From: Isoetes taiwanensis
Taxonomy: Eukaryota > Streptophyta > Lycopodiopsida > Isoetales > Isoetaceae
Assembly: GCA_021234155.1 (NCBI GenBank)
Contig: JAJEKV010000023.1
Span: 9,621,141 to 9,685,140 of the forward strand
Reading direction: 5' to 3'
DNA: 64,000 nt
Positions 47,713 through 58,144 of this stretch are shown here, in pieces (the stretch's first letter is position 1; every line of letters starts with the position of its first letter). The notes below the pieces were generated by a model, which saw only the letters and a list, made by a program, of their open reading frames with translations, searched no databases and had not been told where the DNA came from. Both the position numbers and the translations under genes were made by a program.

Positions 47713-48865
47713 GTGAGCCATTCAAAAGCTTCATTCGAAAAGAAAATGCCAGGGGACCACTACGCGACGGAAGAGAAGTAGGCACAGCCGCAGCGGTGCA
47801 GAGCAACACGATCTTGGGGACTCGCACAATAGAATGAGCCAAATATACACCCGTGCCATTGGCCATAGAAACCAAGAAATCAGGCACCATCGGGTCGGGG
47901 AGGAAGATCCCGAACCGGAACCAACACGGGATTTTAACCGGCTGTCAAAGAACTGGTGGACATTGCCGAGTATAATAATCGATACAACACATATGAATCA
48001 CCCAACGATCCACCCCCGACTAACCAATTGCCGCACGTAAGACTCAGCCTCAAACATGATTAGGAAGAAATTATTTGGTAAGAATTTCGAGACCGACACC
48101 GGGCAAACCAATCCGCCCGGATGTCCAAAGAAGCCAAGAGCTAAACCTCCTCGTGTCCAATATGTAACCCGTGAAATAGCCCAACACTGCAAATGAAACT
48201 AGATTCTCAATGGTCTGAACATGCCTGGTATGATCAATATCTATCCATGGAGTCTCTGGAAGACAACAGAGTGATGATCCTCCACAAACTTCAGAGCTTC
48301 TTGAACACGGGCAGTTCTACACTCCGGAGCCTTGCGCTTAATCCAATCTGAAAACCCGGAAAGTGATGCGAAAGCAACAGCGGTGTCATTGTTCGCCAAA
48401 GCCGGGCAAGACAGGATTTGGGGCTGCCGCCACGGCACCACGAGAGGTATCCGAGGCACCCGGGGAGAGACACATCAGCCTACATGCACCCTAGAAGAGG
48501 GCATCACCAGCAAGTGATCCCTTCCCAAGCACAGGGGCAGAGGGCATCACAGATCCAGTTTCCAAAGGGGGCATGCTTGATGGAATCAAGACCGGAGTCT
48601 CCAAAACACAATCTACTTGGGTCTCAGAATTATATTGAGAGGAAGAGCAATCCACATACCTCTCAACCGAAGGGGATTCCAAGAGCTCCCTCATCTCTGC
48701 CACCAATTGCATGCCACTTCCTACAGCCCGCGCCTCTTCATGCATGCTGAGACCTGCGCCCTTCCCCTTTACTGGAGGATTCTTTCTCCTCGCCATCTCC
48801 CTTGGCTTCAGCCCCAAGCCATGAGGCTCAATCGAGCCCCCATCAGCCTGTCTGGCAGGAGCCAT
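47713..48865 (-). pseudogene. LINE ORF1, 5' part
   Basis: The ATG at 48863-48865 opens a 124-codon frame beginning MAPARQADGGSIEPHGLG. Further down the strand, in other frames, come LPNNFFLIMFEAESYVRQLVSRGWIVG (48110-48000) and PDFLVSMANGTGVYLAHSI (about 47880). These resemble the F-x-L-V-x-F ... G-x-W ... LP ... W ... L ... IG layout of the DUF4283-like region of plant L1 ORF1 (nucleic-acid-binding protein). ORF1 is cut at 47713 by the Ty3/gypsy insertion and would resume below 36693, where no block is readable. Confidence 0.65.
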
Positions 48866-48969
48866 GTCATCCGGACCAGTCCGGAAATCAGCTCCAGGCG
48901 CCAGCGCCCAGATAGAGCCGCCCCTTTAACCTATCCGCTTATAGTCATTTATGATTGGAGGCGCCTATC

Positions 48970-48985
48970 CTTATACAACCATCTT
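48970..48985. repeat. Right target site duplication of the LINE
   Basis: Perfect 16-bp match to 32142-32157. Confidence 0.9.
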
Positions 48986-49357
48986 CAATCCTCAAATTAC
49001 ATGTAAGAAGACCTTTGGAAAATCTAGTGGTTAATGTGTCTTTGTGTGCTGATAACAACCATCAATCAACAACTCAATGTTGCACCTTACGGATTTGAAT
49101 CTTTAACACTGTTTGTATAGCTCACTTTGTTCTCAATGCGCCAAATTATTCATTGTAGTTGATTAGACAATAGGATCTATGCATATAAAACACTCTTTCA
49201 TACAATATAAGTGAATTTGCATTGAATATTTATACTTATAAAATGTTAAGAATAAGTAGCATAATAACAGGGGGTTCCAGGGGGATTTCATATGGATGTT
49301 AAAATGACAAATCTTAGAACCATAGGCCATATATTCCTAAGATAATTGAATGGGTTG

Positions 49358-49393
<36 letters not shown>

Positions 49394-50798
49394 ATAGACT
49401 CAAGATAGAAAATAGTTACATGAGCTCATAGAGAAATGTTGGTTAATGTAGACTTATCAGGATATGGAGTTTTTTTGGTAGAGGTTCAAGACCCCGTATT
49501 ACATCTTCTAAATCCGTATACAAAGCCGTATAGAGTCTCGATATCGCATCAAAACCTTAGGCAAACTCGTATTTGACATTTCAAAATCATAGGAAACTCC
49601 ATCATAACTGAGCATAAGCGAAACGAGAGGCACCCAGAGGCTCCAACATACAATATGGGCCGTAGGATCGACAGATCCAACGACTGTGGTAGTTCAGGGT
49701 GCACCCAGTTTAGAATTTTCAAGGGATCTTGGGAACTCTAAATAAAAGTTGACAGAATGTCAGTGAACCTTGGAGGGTTCCAGGAGATTCTTAGTGATCC
49801 TATGTGATACCTAGAAAATCTAGGGTAAATTTGAGTTTTTTAATTTCTTGCTAAAATCTTTATGCTAAAAACTTCCTACAAAAAAAATTGATCAAAAGTT
49901 CCAAATTGACTTTGCACAATCCCTCATAGTACAACCACTTAAAATACAATTCCTCGTAGTACAAGGACTAAGGACTTGATATAAACAACCACCCATGGTG
50001 TTAAATGCATACTACTATTTAAATGGTGTGTCATTGTATAGCTATTAGGCAAGGAATTTGGCTTAAAACTTATATCTTTGGACTAGATGCATACTGCCAT
50101 TTATGTGACAGGACAATTGAGAAGGTAAAAATCTCAAACAAGATATGCATTAAAGACACTAATACCTCACCATGTAATGACAATAAATTTTTGGATTATG
50201 ATGCTTGAATTCGACTTCAACAAACAAAATTTTATTATTTACCTATGACTTCTTCTAGCTTAATTTTTGACATCTAACTTCTTTAGATACTGATCATCTT
50301 AATCTCTGATTTTCCTCCCAGATGTTTACTAAACCATAGTTATGGCATTAATTATGTTAATTGTTCTTAGCACATATAGAAGATTGAATCAATTTGTTTC
50401 TCTCATAAGCTTTATTAGAATGGATCTTCTTAGCCTAAATTATATTTGTTTTCCGTATCATTTATACATGCATTGATTAATGCTTTGATTTTGACCTCTT
50501 TGGTTATAGTTCGACTTTAGTTCAAGTTTAACTTGACTTATTTGTTTGACCATGCTCAATAGGGTGATTTTGATTTCTAAGTTTCTTGCTAAAATCTTTA
50601 AATCTTCATACAAATTGCAGTCGCAAATGACCAATCGACTTCGTACACTCCCTGATAGTACAAGAACTTGTATATATATATTTAAATACTTAAGAAATAA
50701 ACACAACAAGGAGTTATGCACAAAATTTGAGATTCCTATATTCAAATCCGAAAATATATACAACAAAAGGATTTATAAAGTGGCTTGGGAAAATGGGG
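48986..50798. other. AT-rich intergenic DNA
   Basis: No gene recognised. An A31 run lies at 49362-49392. A diverged direct repeat of about 110 bp (TTTCTTGCTAAAATCTTTA ... CTCATAGTACAA-like) occurs at 49836-49950 and 50566-50680. Confidence 0.5.
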
Positions 50799-51260
50799 CT
50801 AATTGTGGTCTCTCCGAATCCTCCATGCCAAGGTCAAATCCTTTGACATAATGGTAACCCTCTTAGCATGGATAGCACAGAGGTTGGCATCCCCAAAAAG
50901 GGCCACCAGGTAGTCCTCGGCGGCCTCCTAGAGGGCGAGCATAGCAAAGGTCTGGAACTAAAGGTCGGTCTGATACTTCTGTGCTATCTCTCGGACCAGG
51001 CACTGGAAGGGAAGCTTTCGTAACAGAAGTTCAGTAGTCTTTTGATACTTCCGGATCTCTCTCAATGCCACGGTATCGGGCCTATACCTATGAGGTTTCC
51101 ATTGCTGAGGCGGCCTCGTGGGAATGGTCTTGCCCTCTGACACGGGGCAAGGTCAAGCAGCGTCTACGTGGTCCTGTCGGCGGGTAGAGCTTGTGGCCTT
51201 GCCAAGATTTACCATCGCTTTGAGCTTCTTGTTGTAGGCGCTGCTCGGCTTGCGTGCCGT
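50799..51260 (-). pseudogene. Histone H3-like pseudogene
   Basis: On the minus strand the frame reads [41 protein letters not shown], then QEAAED-like [11 protein letters not shown] and [15 protein letters not shown]. This is nearly the whole histone H3 fold (alphaN to alpha3) without the loop-1 insertion of CENH3. Two TAG stops interrupt it, at 50958-50960 (where H3 has Arg) and 50929-50931 (where H3 has Gln). A TGA lies upstream in the tail. The upstream Lys/Arg-rich stretch with TARKPSSAYNKK (to about 51260) may be a diverged H3 tail. Unusual replacements such as G to D after RYRP and DF to KY argue for old divergence. It lies directly after a Gln-rich ORF inside a retroelement, so it may be a captured copy. 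Confidence 0.85.
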
Positions 51261-51277
51261 GCACTTCCGACTCCGTT

Positions 51278-52061
51278 TTACAATAGGGACCTCGTTTGGT
51301 CTGGAGTCTTCTGCGTGTTTCGCTCCTCATCTTGTTGAGTTTGGCACTGGGTCTTTTGCTCAGCATTCTGCTTGGCGATTTGCTCGGCCTGCTGCTGCTG
51401 TACCTGCTCAGCCTCCTGTTGGACGGCATATGCAGCTGCTATATGCTCTTCCATCTCGACGAGGCGACGGGCGCTGACCCTCCTCAGCAACTCAGTCTTG
51501 TATCTGTCTGGCCTAGCCTGCATATCTTGCTGAATGAGTAGCATGAGGTCCATGGTGAAGTATGCCAGAATCTCGCCCCAAATAAAACTCTGGGTCGCCT
51601 CATCAAAGCGGTAGGGGGGAAGGTTGATGGGATTCCCCGCAATTATAGCTTGCCCGTCTCCCAGGTAGACATACTCCCTACCTCGGGATTTCGGGTCACC
51701 CTGCTCCATCTCTCGTGCGTCGTCCATTATGGCGAGCCCCATAATCATTGGGCCTCCACTCGGATTGTCTCATCTTCAGTAACTTCAATGCAAGAGGGAG
51801 GGTAGAACTTGACCAGCATCAAAACTTGAGGTTGCTCCACCAAAGTGTATGGCTCCTCTTGGGTGTTCAACTTTAGTAAAAAGCACTCCGACAAATGGAA
51901 GATGGGGTAAGGCACTCTATCTTCGGCTGCAAACCGCTTAACAAGCTCAATCGCGAGAGCTCAATCTTTTCCGGGCTCTCGGTGAGCTGCTCATCAAGCT
52001 TGGTAAAGATTTGGTTGACGTTGAGGTTGGAGTAGCTAATAAAACCCTGAGTACGGGCCAT
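51278..52061 (-). pseudogene. Gln-rich ORF of a retroelement (gag-like, unassigned)
   Basis: An ATG at 52059-52061 opens MARTQGFISYSNLNVNQIF. With one shift the strand continues IELVKRFAAEDRVPYPIFHL, then LNTQEEPYTLVEQPQVLMLV, then after another shift a 156-codon frame at 51748-51278. The last part is rich in Gln, Glu and Ala (QQEAEQVQQQQAEQIAKQ) and likely helical. It is about 550 bp inside a perfect initiator-Met primer site on the same strand, where gag is expected. I do not recognise a gag fold, so the gag label is positional only. The H3-like pseudogene follows on the same strand in another frame. Confidence 0.5.
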
Positions 52062-52609
52062 AGTCATTTGCACACAAGAAGGTACGGAGGTAGGGCGCTG
52101 GTGCGGCAGCGGCCAATGTCACGGCTATGGTGAAGCGAGGTTCTTTCCGCTATGGTGGATGGGTGACACGGTGGGCGGAAGAGAACAAAAACGAAAAAAA
52201 TAACCGTCACTTTTCAAGTTTAAAATTTCAAAAAAAAAAAAAAAAAAAATTTAATCTTTTTACGGTAGAAATACGCGGTGGCTCTAGGGTCTATTCGATG
52301 TCATTTTGACGCTTCCCACCTATGGTTCTTGGTCAATAGGACTGTTCCCGATGCGTTGGTGCAAGAACCACCTCCATCCGAGTTACGTAGAAAAAATTAT
52401 GGCCTGTGGAAACAAGAGAGCTCGTTCAACCAACTTACTCTAATAACTCATACTTTAATTCCTAGCTAGCTTATTCTTCCCCTAACTAGGCCAACACTCA
52501 TGCTACCTATGAAGTTGGGGTAGTTTATTCTAGATTAAAGTCCCCTACAACTAGCGAATCTAACGAGTTGGACTATGGCCAGTGCAATGATTTGGTTAAC
52601 CAAAATCAT
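52062..52609. other. Retroelement leader, non-coding
   Basis: This is the untranslated stretch between primer site and first ATG on the minus strand. It contains an A20 run at 52230-52249. Confidence 0.45.
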
Positions 52610-52621
52610 GCTCTGATACCA
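52610..52621 (-). other. Primer binding site, initiator tRNA-Met (perfect)
   Basis: The minus strand reads TGGTATCAGAGC, the canonical plant LTR retrotransposon primer site, three bases inside a TGTCA LTR end. Confidence 0.85.
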
Positions 52622-52624
52622 CTA

Positions 52625-52900
52625 TGACACTCCCAGAATCTATAGGATGCTTCCATCGTACAAATACGGGGAATTCCCCTCTCGTGACAACTACATCACC
52701 ACGGAAAGATCCTCCGTCTAACTCGGACCACTTGGGATGGCGACATTGTCACAGTTTGTGTGTTTGTTCTGCCTTTCCTTTTTGCTGTAAGTCTTTTTTG
52801 TTCAAGCTCCTATATTTCTTCATTAGTTGTTCATCCTGAATAAAATACGGGGCTTCACTACAGGCCCGAGATAAATTCAAGATTTATGATTCTTCGACCT
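52625..52900 (-). repeat. Putative 5' LTR of retroelement 3
   Basis: TGACACTCCCAGAATC on the + strand starts three bases outside the primer site, giving an LTR ending ...GGGAGTGTCA on the element strand. The outer boundary is a guess. No second copy was found in this window, so the element is truncated or its 3' LTR has diverged. Confidence 0.45.
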
Positions 52901-53566
52901 ACCTAGCAAACTTTTACTGCACCCCTAAAGGTATTTTATATTTGAATATGCTAGATCTCATTGAATAATGCAGAACAGTATTGTTAGGGTCTTATGATAT
53001 TGTGCTTAATCCGGTGACACCAGATATAACTTCATAGGAAAAAAACGTATTACAGACCAACAAGCCTCAGTTCCTTTTATTTCTTTTGTATTCTTGGGTA
53101 GTTCATATAAATATGATCCGAGACCATATTTGCTGTCTGGATGAGTGCCATAATTTCCTAGTGAAGAATATCCTTGTCCATATCCACGTTATAGCTTAAA
53201 ATGCCATTTTTTGCCAATCTAAACATATCGTTTCTAGTCAGATCTGTATTGTGCATCCATGTCTCCATTTCTAGCCCTCAGGGATAAAGATTTTTAGGAC
53301 AGACCCAATTGTAAAAGTAAAATACTAAATCTAGATGGAGGTTCAATCTTGCAATTGTATTTAGATGCTTCACTGCAAATCCTTATAATAATGCATGTGA
53401 AAGCACTTATGAGGTGGATGCCCATTAAAATTGATAACCATTATGGACCCAATCCCATTGCTGCAGTGCTTATTTGCAGGTAGAATGCTGCAAGAATTAA
53501 TAAAAGAGGAGCTATCGAGATGAGAAATCATGTGTGCTCGTTCCCTTTTTATGCATGTCTTTTCAG

Positions 53567-53705
<139 letters not shown>

Positions 53706-53985
53706 CATAATGAAACGAAAAGAAACATTATAGAATCCAAACATTTCAGAAACTTTGCAACATGTCATGCAATCGATTTCATATCAGTAAAAGAAATATA
53801 TTGCAAGATTTTATTGCAAAGTATGCCCATTTAGCATTTAATTCTAGTGCAATAATTTGTGCACAAAATTGTAGCAGTGTGATTATAAGGTGTTCCAAAG
53901 TATGAACTATGAAAAAGTACTTCCCTGAATAACAATTTGGAGCACATTACATTAACTCCATAAATCCAAGGGTCAATGCTCATAC

Positions 53986-54086
53986 CTGCATCCATCCAAG
54001 AGCATATGTTAGAGAAGAAACCGTAACAAGACTTGGGAACTGCAGGCGTCAACACAAAGACCCACTTGTTATCGATGTCCAGATTT
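53986..54086 (-). other. Exon-like segment, copy 1 (LDIDNKW...LTPAVPKS)
   Basis: The minus strand reads NLDIDNKWVFVLTPAVPKSC, then SWMDA, and ends at GATGCAG|GTATG, a good splice donor. A second copy at 55445-55559 keeps the same peptide core and a donor at the same place. Conservation of the peptide and donor suggests a real exon, or a duplicated relic of one. I do not recognise the protein. Confidence 0.45.
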
Positions 54087-54359
54087 ATAGACATGATATA
54101 ATGCGCTTCATTTGCTATGCTAATAATAAATGGTTAATTTTGCAATGCTTCAGCATTTCTACTGTTCCTAGCATATGTTTAACGATTTTCATCCACCAGT
54201 ATCCTCCTATTTAATGAAGCAATTCAAGATAAGAGAATACCAAGCTCAAAAAAACTTTTTGGCAAATTGTGAGTCACTTATTGTACTCACTAATGCTAAA
54301 TTCTGTATTAATTCTGTGTTCAAGAGAACCTGCTATGCATTGAGCTATCAGAAGCAAAG

Positions 54360-54720
54360 AGCAAACACCACCAACAACCGGCAATCAAGATGGAACCGAG
54401 ACTAAAAAAGCAGACCAGGAACTGAGATCCAACCTTAAGAAGAGGACGCCAGAACACCGACGGAAGAAGCACCAGGCACGAAGAAAGCAGCCACGAAAAG
54501 CCATAAAAAAGAAGGGCAAGGGAAGCGGAACCGAAATGACAGAGGGAAGACGAAGGAGAAAGGGCAAAAACGAAAAATGGCTAAGAAAAATAATTATAAG
54601 AAAATAAAGGAAAAAATTAAGAAAATAAAGAAGATAAAGAAAATAAAGGATAAACTTTACGAAAAACACGTTCAACCAAGCAAAGAAGCAGCACAAAACA
54701 AAAGATAGCTCAAAGCAGAA
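54360..54720. other. Purine-rich A/G tract region, copy 1
   Basis: The + strand is strongly A/G-rich with few pyrimidine runs and is similar in composition and wording to 56090-56470. Both lie beyond a copy of the LDIDNKW exon-like segment. No coding function recognised. Confidence 0.4.
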
Positions 54721-54729
54721 CAAGATATA

Positions 54730-55440
54730 GCAGGTTGCCGCAAATGCTCAGCACTGGGTCGATATATAGAATATCCATGTTTCGATGCTCAATTATAACA
54801 TTGAGACATCCATGGGTGTATAAAGCTATTTCGTGGATTATGTTAGGCAAGAAATATTGCCTTTAAAAATCGTAATTATGCTTTGTATTTGAGGACTCTG
54901 TTGCGGTACTTACGTAACAGAAAATCACTAATTGTATTATTGTTGTTGTTCTAATAATGCTGGATCATGAATTTAGAGCATTATTGTATAGATCGTCCAT
55001 CATATGTTGTGATCATCAATGTGTGTTAACAGTGTGTGTATTATGACATAACATGACATAATACAATAGAACAGAACATAACAAAGCTAGACAATCACAG
55101 CAAAGTTATGTAACCCACAACATTTCATGGCACTCTAGTCAAAAATGGAATTAAAGTAAACTCACAACTGGTTTTAGAGATCACACATTTCCATCTAGAT
55201 TGCACATAAACAACCTAGAATATAGGAAAAGCATCACAAATCCCAATCCAACTATGAAAATAGATTTAGATTTAATGGGAAGAGACATATATGATGATAC
55301 GAAATGATAACAGATGGAAATAGTCAATTTGAAACTGTTTTCACATTCAGCAAGCACAGATGTCCATTAAAACATTGAAAGAATGAATGAGTAGAACCGT
55401 TGTACGCAAATCCAAAACCTAAGTTCAAGGATTGATGCTG
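54730..55440. other. Intergenic AT-rich DNA
   Basis: Nothing recognised. Confidence 0.4.
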
Positions 55441-55444
55441 GTAC

Positions 55445-55559
55445 CTGCAGACCATCCAAGAGCTTAAGTTAGTAACAGAATAGTAACTAGACTTGGGAAC
55501 TACAGGCGTCAACACATCAATCCACTTGTTATCGATGTCCAAACTTAGCAGATGGATAA
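55445..55559 (-). other. Exon-like segment, copy 2
   Basis: The minus strand reads LSLDIDNKWIDVLTPVVPKS, then SYYSVTNLSSWMVCR. It is bounded by a TGTGTAG acceptor and a GTCTGCAG|GTACC donor, in the same register as copy 1. The segment would be 115 bp. Confidence 0.5.
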
Positions 55560-55796
55560 CTACACACAAGTTTATGACATCACAAGAACATGAAAAATTC
55601 ATTCCCAATTAAAAGCAAACTTTTAGTTATACTGCCGGGAGCGGAATATCATACACATGCTAATACAGCAATCTTGACAACGATGTGAAAAACTTGAAAA
55701 GAATTCCAAACCATCATGCTCCTACTGGATTAAAGAACAGGATTCCACTATGATGCCTCTGTATAGTATCTTTCTCATTTACAATTGAATGCAAAA

Positions 55797-56055
55797 TTGA
55801 GACTCATCTGAAGGACTAACGAGTCTTGAGAATAATCTGAAGGACTAAAGAGTCTGTTCTTATAGCCCAAGCCAGAAATTTACAAGGTATTTACAGCATG
55901 TTTAATGCAAGACTGAGAATTTTCTGAAAGACTAGAGAGCCAGCTCAATAAGCCCAAGACAGAAAATTTACCTGGCCATTAAAGCAAGCTCACAGTTGAA
56001 AGCAAGAAGAGAATAAACTGAGGGACTAAAGAGCTAGCTCTATTAGCCCAAGACC
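55797..56055. repeat. Three to four tandem copies of an 80-100 bp unit
   Basis: GAGGGACTAAAGAG-like words followed by AGCTC and AGCCCAAGA recur near 55810, 55848, 55930 and 56020. The units are diverged, with the order CTGA, GGACTAAAGAG, TTAGCCCAAGAC, TTTAC. Confidence 0.65.
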
Positions 56056-56089
56056 GAGGTTTACAGCATCCTCTCCCATCAAGATAACA

Positions 56090-56470
56090 GCCCATCGGAA
56101 GAGAACGAAGAGGAAACGACATTGGCAGGAGAACCGAAACTAAAACTAGAGGGAAAACATTTTTGACAGAGGAAAGACCGAAACATCACTGACGAAATGC
56201 TAGAGGCAGTACCGGCCCAGGACAAAAAGGTAGCACGAAACCAACAAAGAACCAACAAAAGGCAACCAAAAAATAATAAAACGAACCCGCTACAGGGGAC
56301 ACGGCCATCCATAAAAAAAAGGAAAAAACAGAAAAAAACAACACACCTGAAGGTGCAGGCCGTACAAGCAGCAGCAGAGGAGCGCCCAGTAGGACCGACA
56401 AGCAGAGAAAGGGACCAAGAAAATGGGGGACCGGAGGAGAAAAGGGAAAATCACAAATAAATTTAAAATT
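56090..56470. other. Purine-rich A/G tract region, copy 2
   Basis: A/G-rich on the + strand as at 54360-54720. The complementary strand is open for 196 codons (56186-56776) but reads as Phe/Ser/Leu-rich low complexity, so I do not call a gene. Confidence 0.4.
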
Positions 56471-56825
56471 AATTAACAAACAAAAAAATGAAATAACAAG
56501 GAAGGAACAAAAACCATGAACACGAAAAAATACATAAATAACCTCGGAAGCTGGAGCAACAGGATAGGCCGATAAAAACAGTTCACATAGGTAAATTGCC
56601 CAGATGAACCATGTTCTCAGAGCACACATAGTGCATCTCAAAGTTGCCCTACCATAATTACACAGGGCAACATACAGAGCACGCAAGATTATTATCCCAA
56701 AGTCTAAACTTTGGAGAGACTTGTCAAAATGACGAAAAATGCATTCAATAAATGTAAATGACACTGTAGAAACCACATCACCTGTGTCATAAGACAGGAC
56801 CCAACATCGTGCAAGGGTATGAATA

Positions 56826-56973
<148 letters not shown>

Positions 56974-57009
56974 CGTCCTTGGATGATGAATTCAGACTCG
57001 TAATTTCCA

Positions 57010-57120
57010 GGTTGGTTTTTTTATCTCAAGCTTATTAGTAATTTTTTGGATTTGTGGCAAGTGTTGTGCATTACAAAAATAGTTTTTTATCTTAGGCTTA
57101 TTGGTAATTTTTGGGTTGCC
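57010..57120. repeat. Two copies of a 33-bp T-rich unit
   Basis: TTTTTTATCT(C/T)A(A/G)GCTTATT(A/G)GTAATTTTT occurs at about 57014 and 57083. Confidence 0.6.
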
Positions 57121-57384
57121 CCTAGGGGGGCAAACCCTTGTTTATATGGGTTTTTAGCATATTCTAGGTATATGTCGGAATATACCCAGGTTATGCCGAT
57201 GACTGCTAAAAACCTATTCTTCCCTGTAAACTGGCGGTCAGCTGCGTTATGGATTGCGGATTTTTGAACCGGCTAACTGGCGAGGTAGATTGAAGCTCCA
57301 ATCTTGCATTCCTTATTCCTTTCACCTTTTTATATTCCATCTTCTGGACTCCCTTGCACTCCTTTTCTATCTTTGAGAAGATAT

Positions 57385-57740
57385 AGCAGCAAGCAATTTT
57401 GGCAAAGGGGTGTTGCAGAAAAGAAAGAGCAGCAGATAGAGGAACTTAGTAAGCAGGAACTCCTCTGGCGGGCAGCAACGTTACATATCTATTCTGTAGC
57501 TCTTGTTCCACTCTCGGTGAGAGTACGCTCTTGGCTATTACTTGCTTGCTTATATAGCTGAAACAATGGCATATACTTGTCCTGAAAATCGTGTTTGTCC
57601 TGACAGCCTGAAACAATGGCATTTTGGGACCACGTATTGAAGAGCTCCAGACATCCATCATGCCCAGCCGTTGAAGACGCTTTTCAAGAAACGGTGAAAA
57701 CCGACATGGATCGTTGCAGGAGCTTGTATAAAGAATGCCA
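57385..57740 (+). other. Two exon-like segments, unassigned
   Basis: The first (about 57375-57480) reads RRYSSKQFWQRGVAEKKEQQ and EELSKQELLWRAA, a charged helical stretch. The second (57601-57740) reads MAFWDHVLKSSRHPSCPAVE, then TVKTDMDRCRSLYKECQ, and ends at CCAG|GTTAGT, a good donor. Spaced Cys residues suggest a small helical Cys-bearing domain, but I cannot name a family. Confidence 0.4.
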
Positions 57741-57839
57741 GGTTAGTCCTTCAAAGTATCTCCCTTCTATCGATCTAATTAATTATCTATCTTCAAGGTA
57801 TTTCCTTTCATTCTAAGAATGCCTTCCTTCTTACCCACC

Positions 57840-58144
57840 GCGAAAAGAATTATCTTCCTTTGTCAAAAGAAGCATTTTTGGATCTGTCCTGGCTGCCTTA
57901 AACGTTTATGCTGACGTAGAATGCCGAAGATTTGTTGTGGACACCAATGCTTTCAACCACCCTCTGTTTAGGGATCTGCTTCACAGATCTGCCCAAGAGT
58001 TTGGATTTGAGTACAATGGTGGTCTTACCATTCCCTGTGATCCATCTGATTGAGCATTTCTTGTGGATCATGTCACACTCTGAGCTTTCATCTTCAATGT
58101 CTAGCTCAGATGTGGATGATCTCTTGCAATTTTACTCCTCATGA
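57840..58144 (+). pseudogene. SAUR-like auxin-responsive protein, broken
   Basis: The frame reads VYADVECRRFVVDTNAFNHP, LFRDLLHRSAQEFGFEYNGG and LTIPCD. This is the SAUR core (RRFVV...NHPLF..LL..S..EFGFEYNGGLTIPC). A TGA then ends the frame at about 58052. The normal ending (LIEHFLWIMSHSELSSSMSS, then DDLLQFYSS) continues in the neighbouring frame to 58144, so a small indel near 58042 separates core and tail. No ATG lies in frame upstream; the first residues are missing or diverged. SAURs are small intronless auxin-induced regulators of cell expansion acting on PP2C.D phosphatases. It may be a pseudogene, or a gene with one sequence error. Confidence 0.75.

Larger units (their letters stand above)
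32158..48969 (-). mobile_element. L1-type LINE, split by a Ty3/gypsy element
   Basis: The minus-strand element has a 3' poly(A), seen as T12 at 32156-32167, and perfect 16-bp target duplications. Without the inserted LTR element (36699-47707 plus one ATCTC copy) it is about 5.8 kb, a normal full-length plant L1. It has a short 5' UTR (48866-48969), an ORF1 and an ORF2 with endonuclease, reverse transcriptase and a C-terminal Cys-rich segment. All reading frames are broken, so it is inactive as read. Confidence 0.9.

Noticed and set aside
49362-49392. Poly(A) tail of a processed pseudogene or SINE
   Set aside because: No target duplication was found around the A31 run and nothing recognisable precedes it.
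50799-51143. Centromeric histone CENH3
   Set aside because: The loop-1 insertion typical of CENH3 is absent and KPHRYRP matches canonical H3; the tail is too diverged to decide more.
56186-56776. 196-codon minus-strand frame
   Set aside because: It is low complexity, rich in Phe, Ser and Leu, and antisense to an A/G-rich tract; no domain or homologous pattern.
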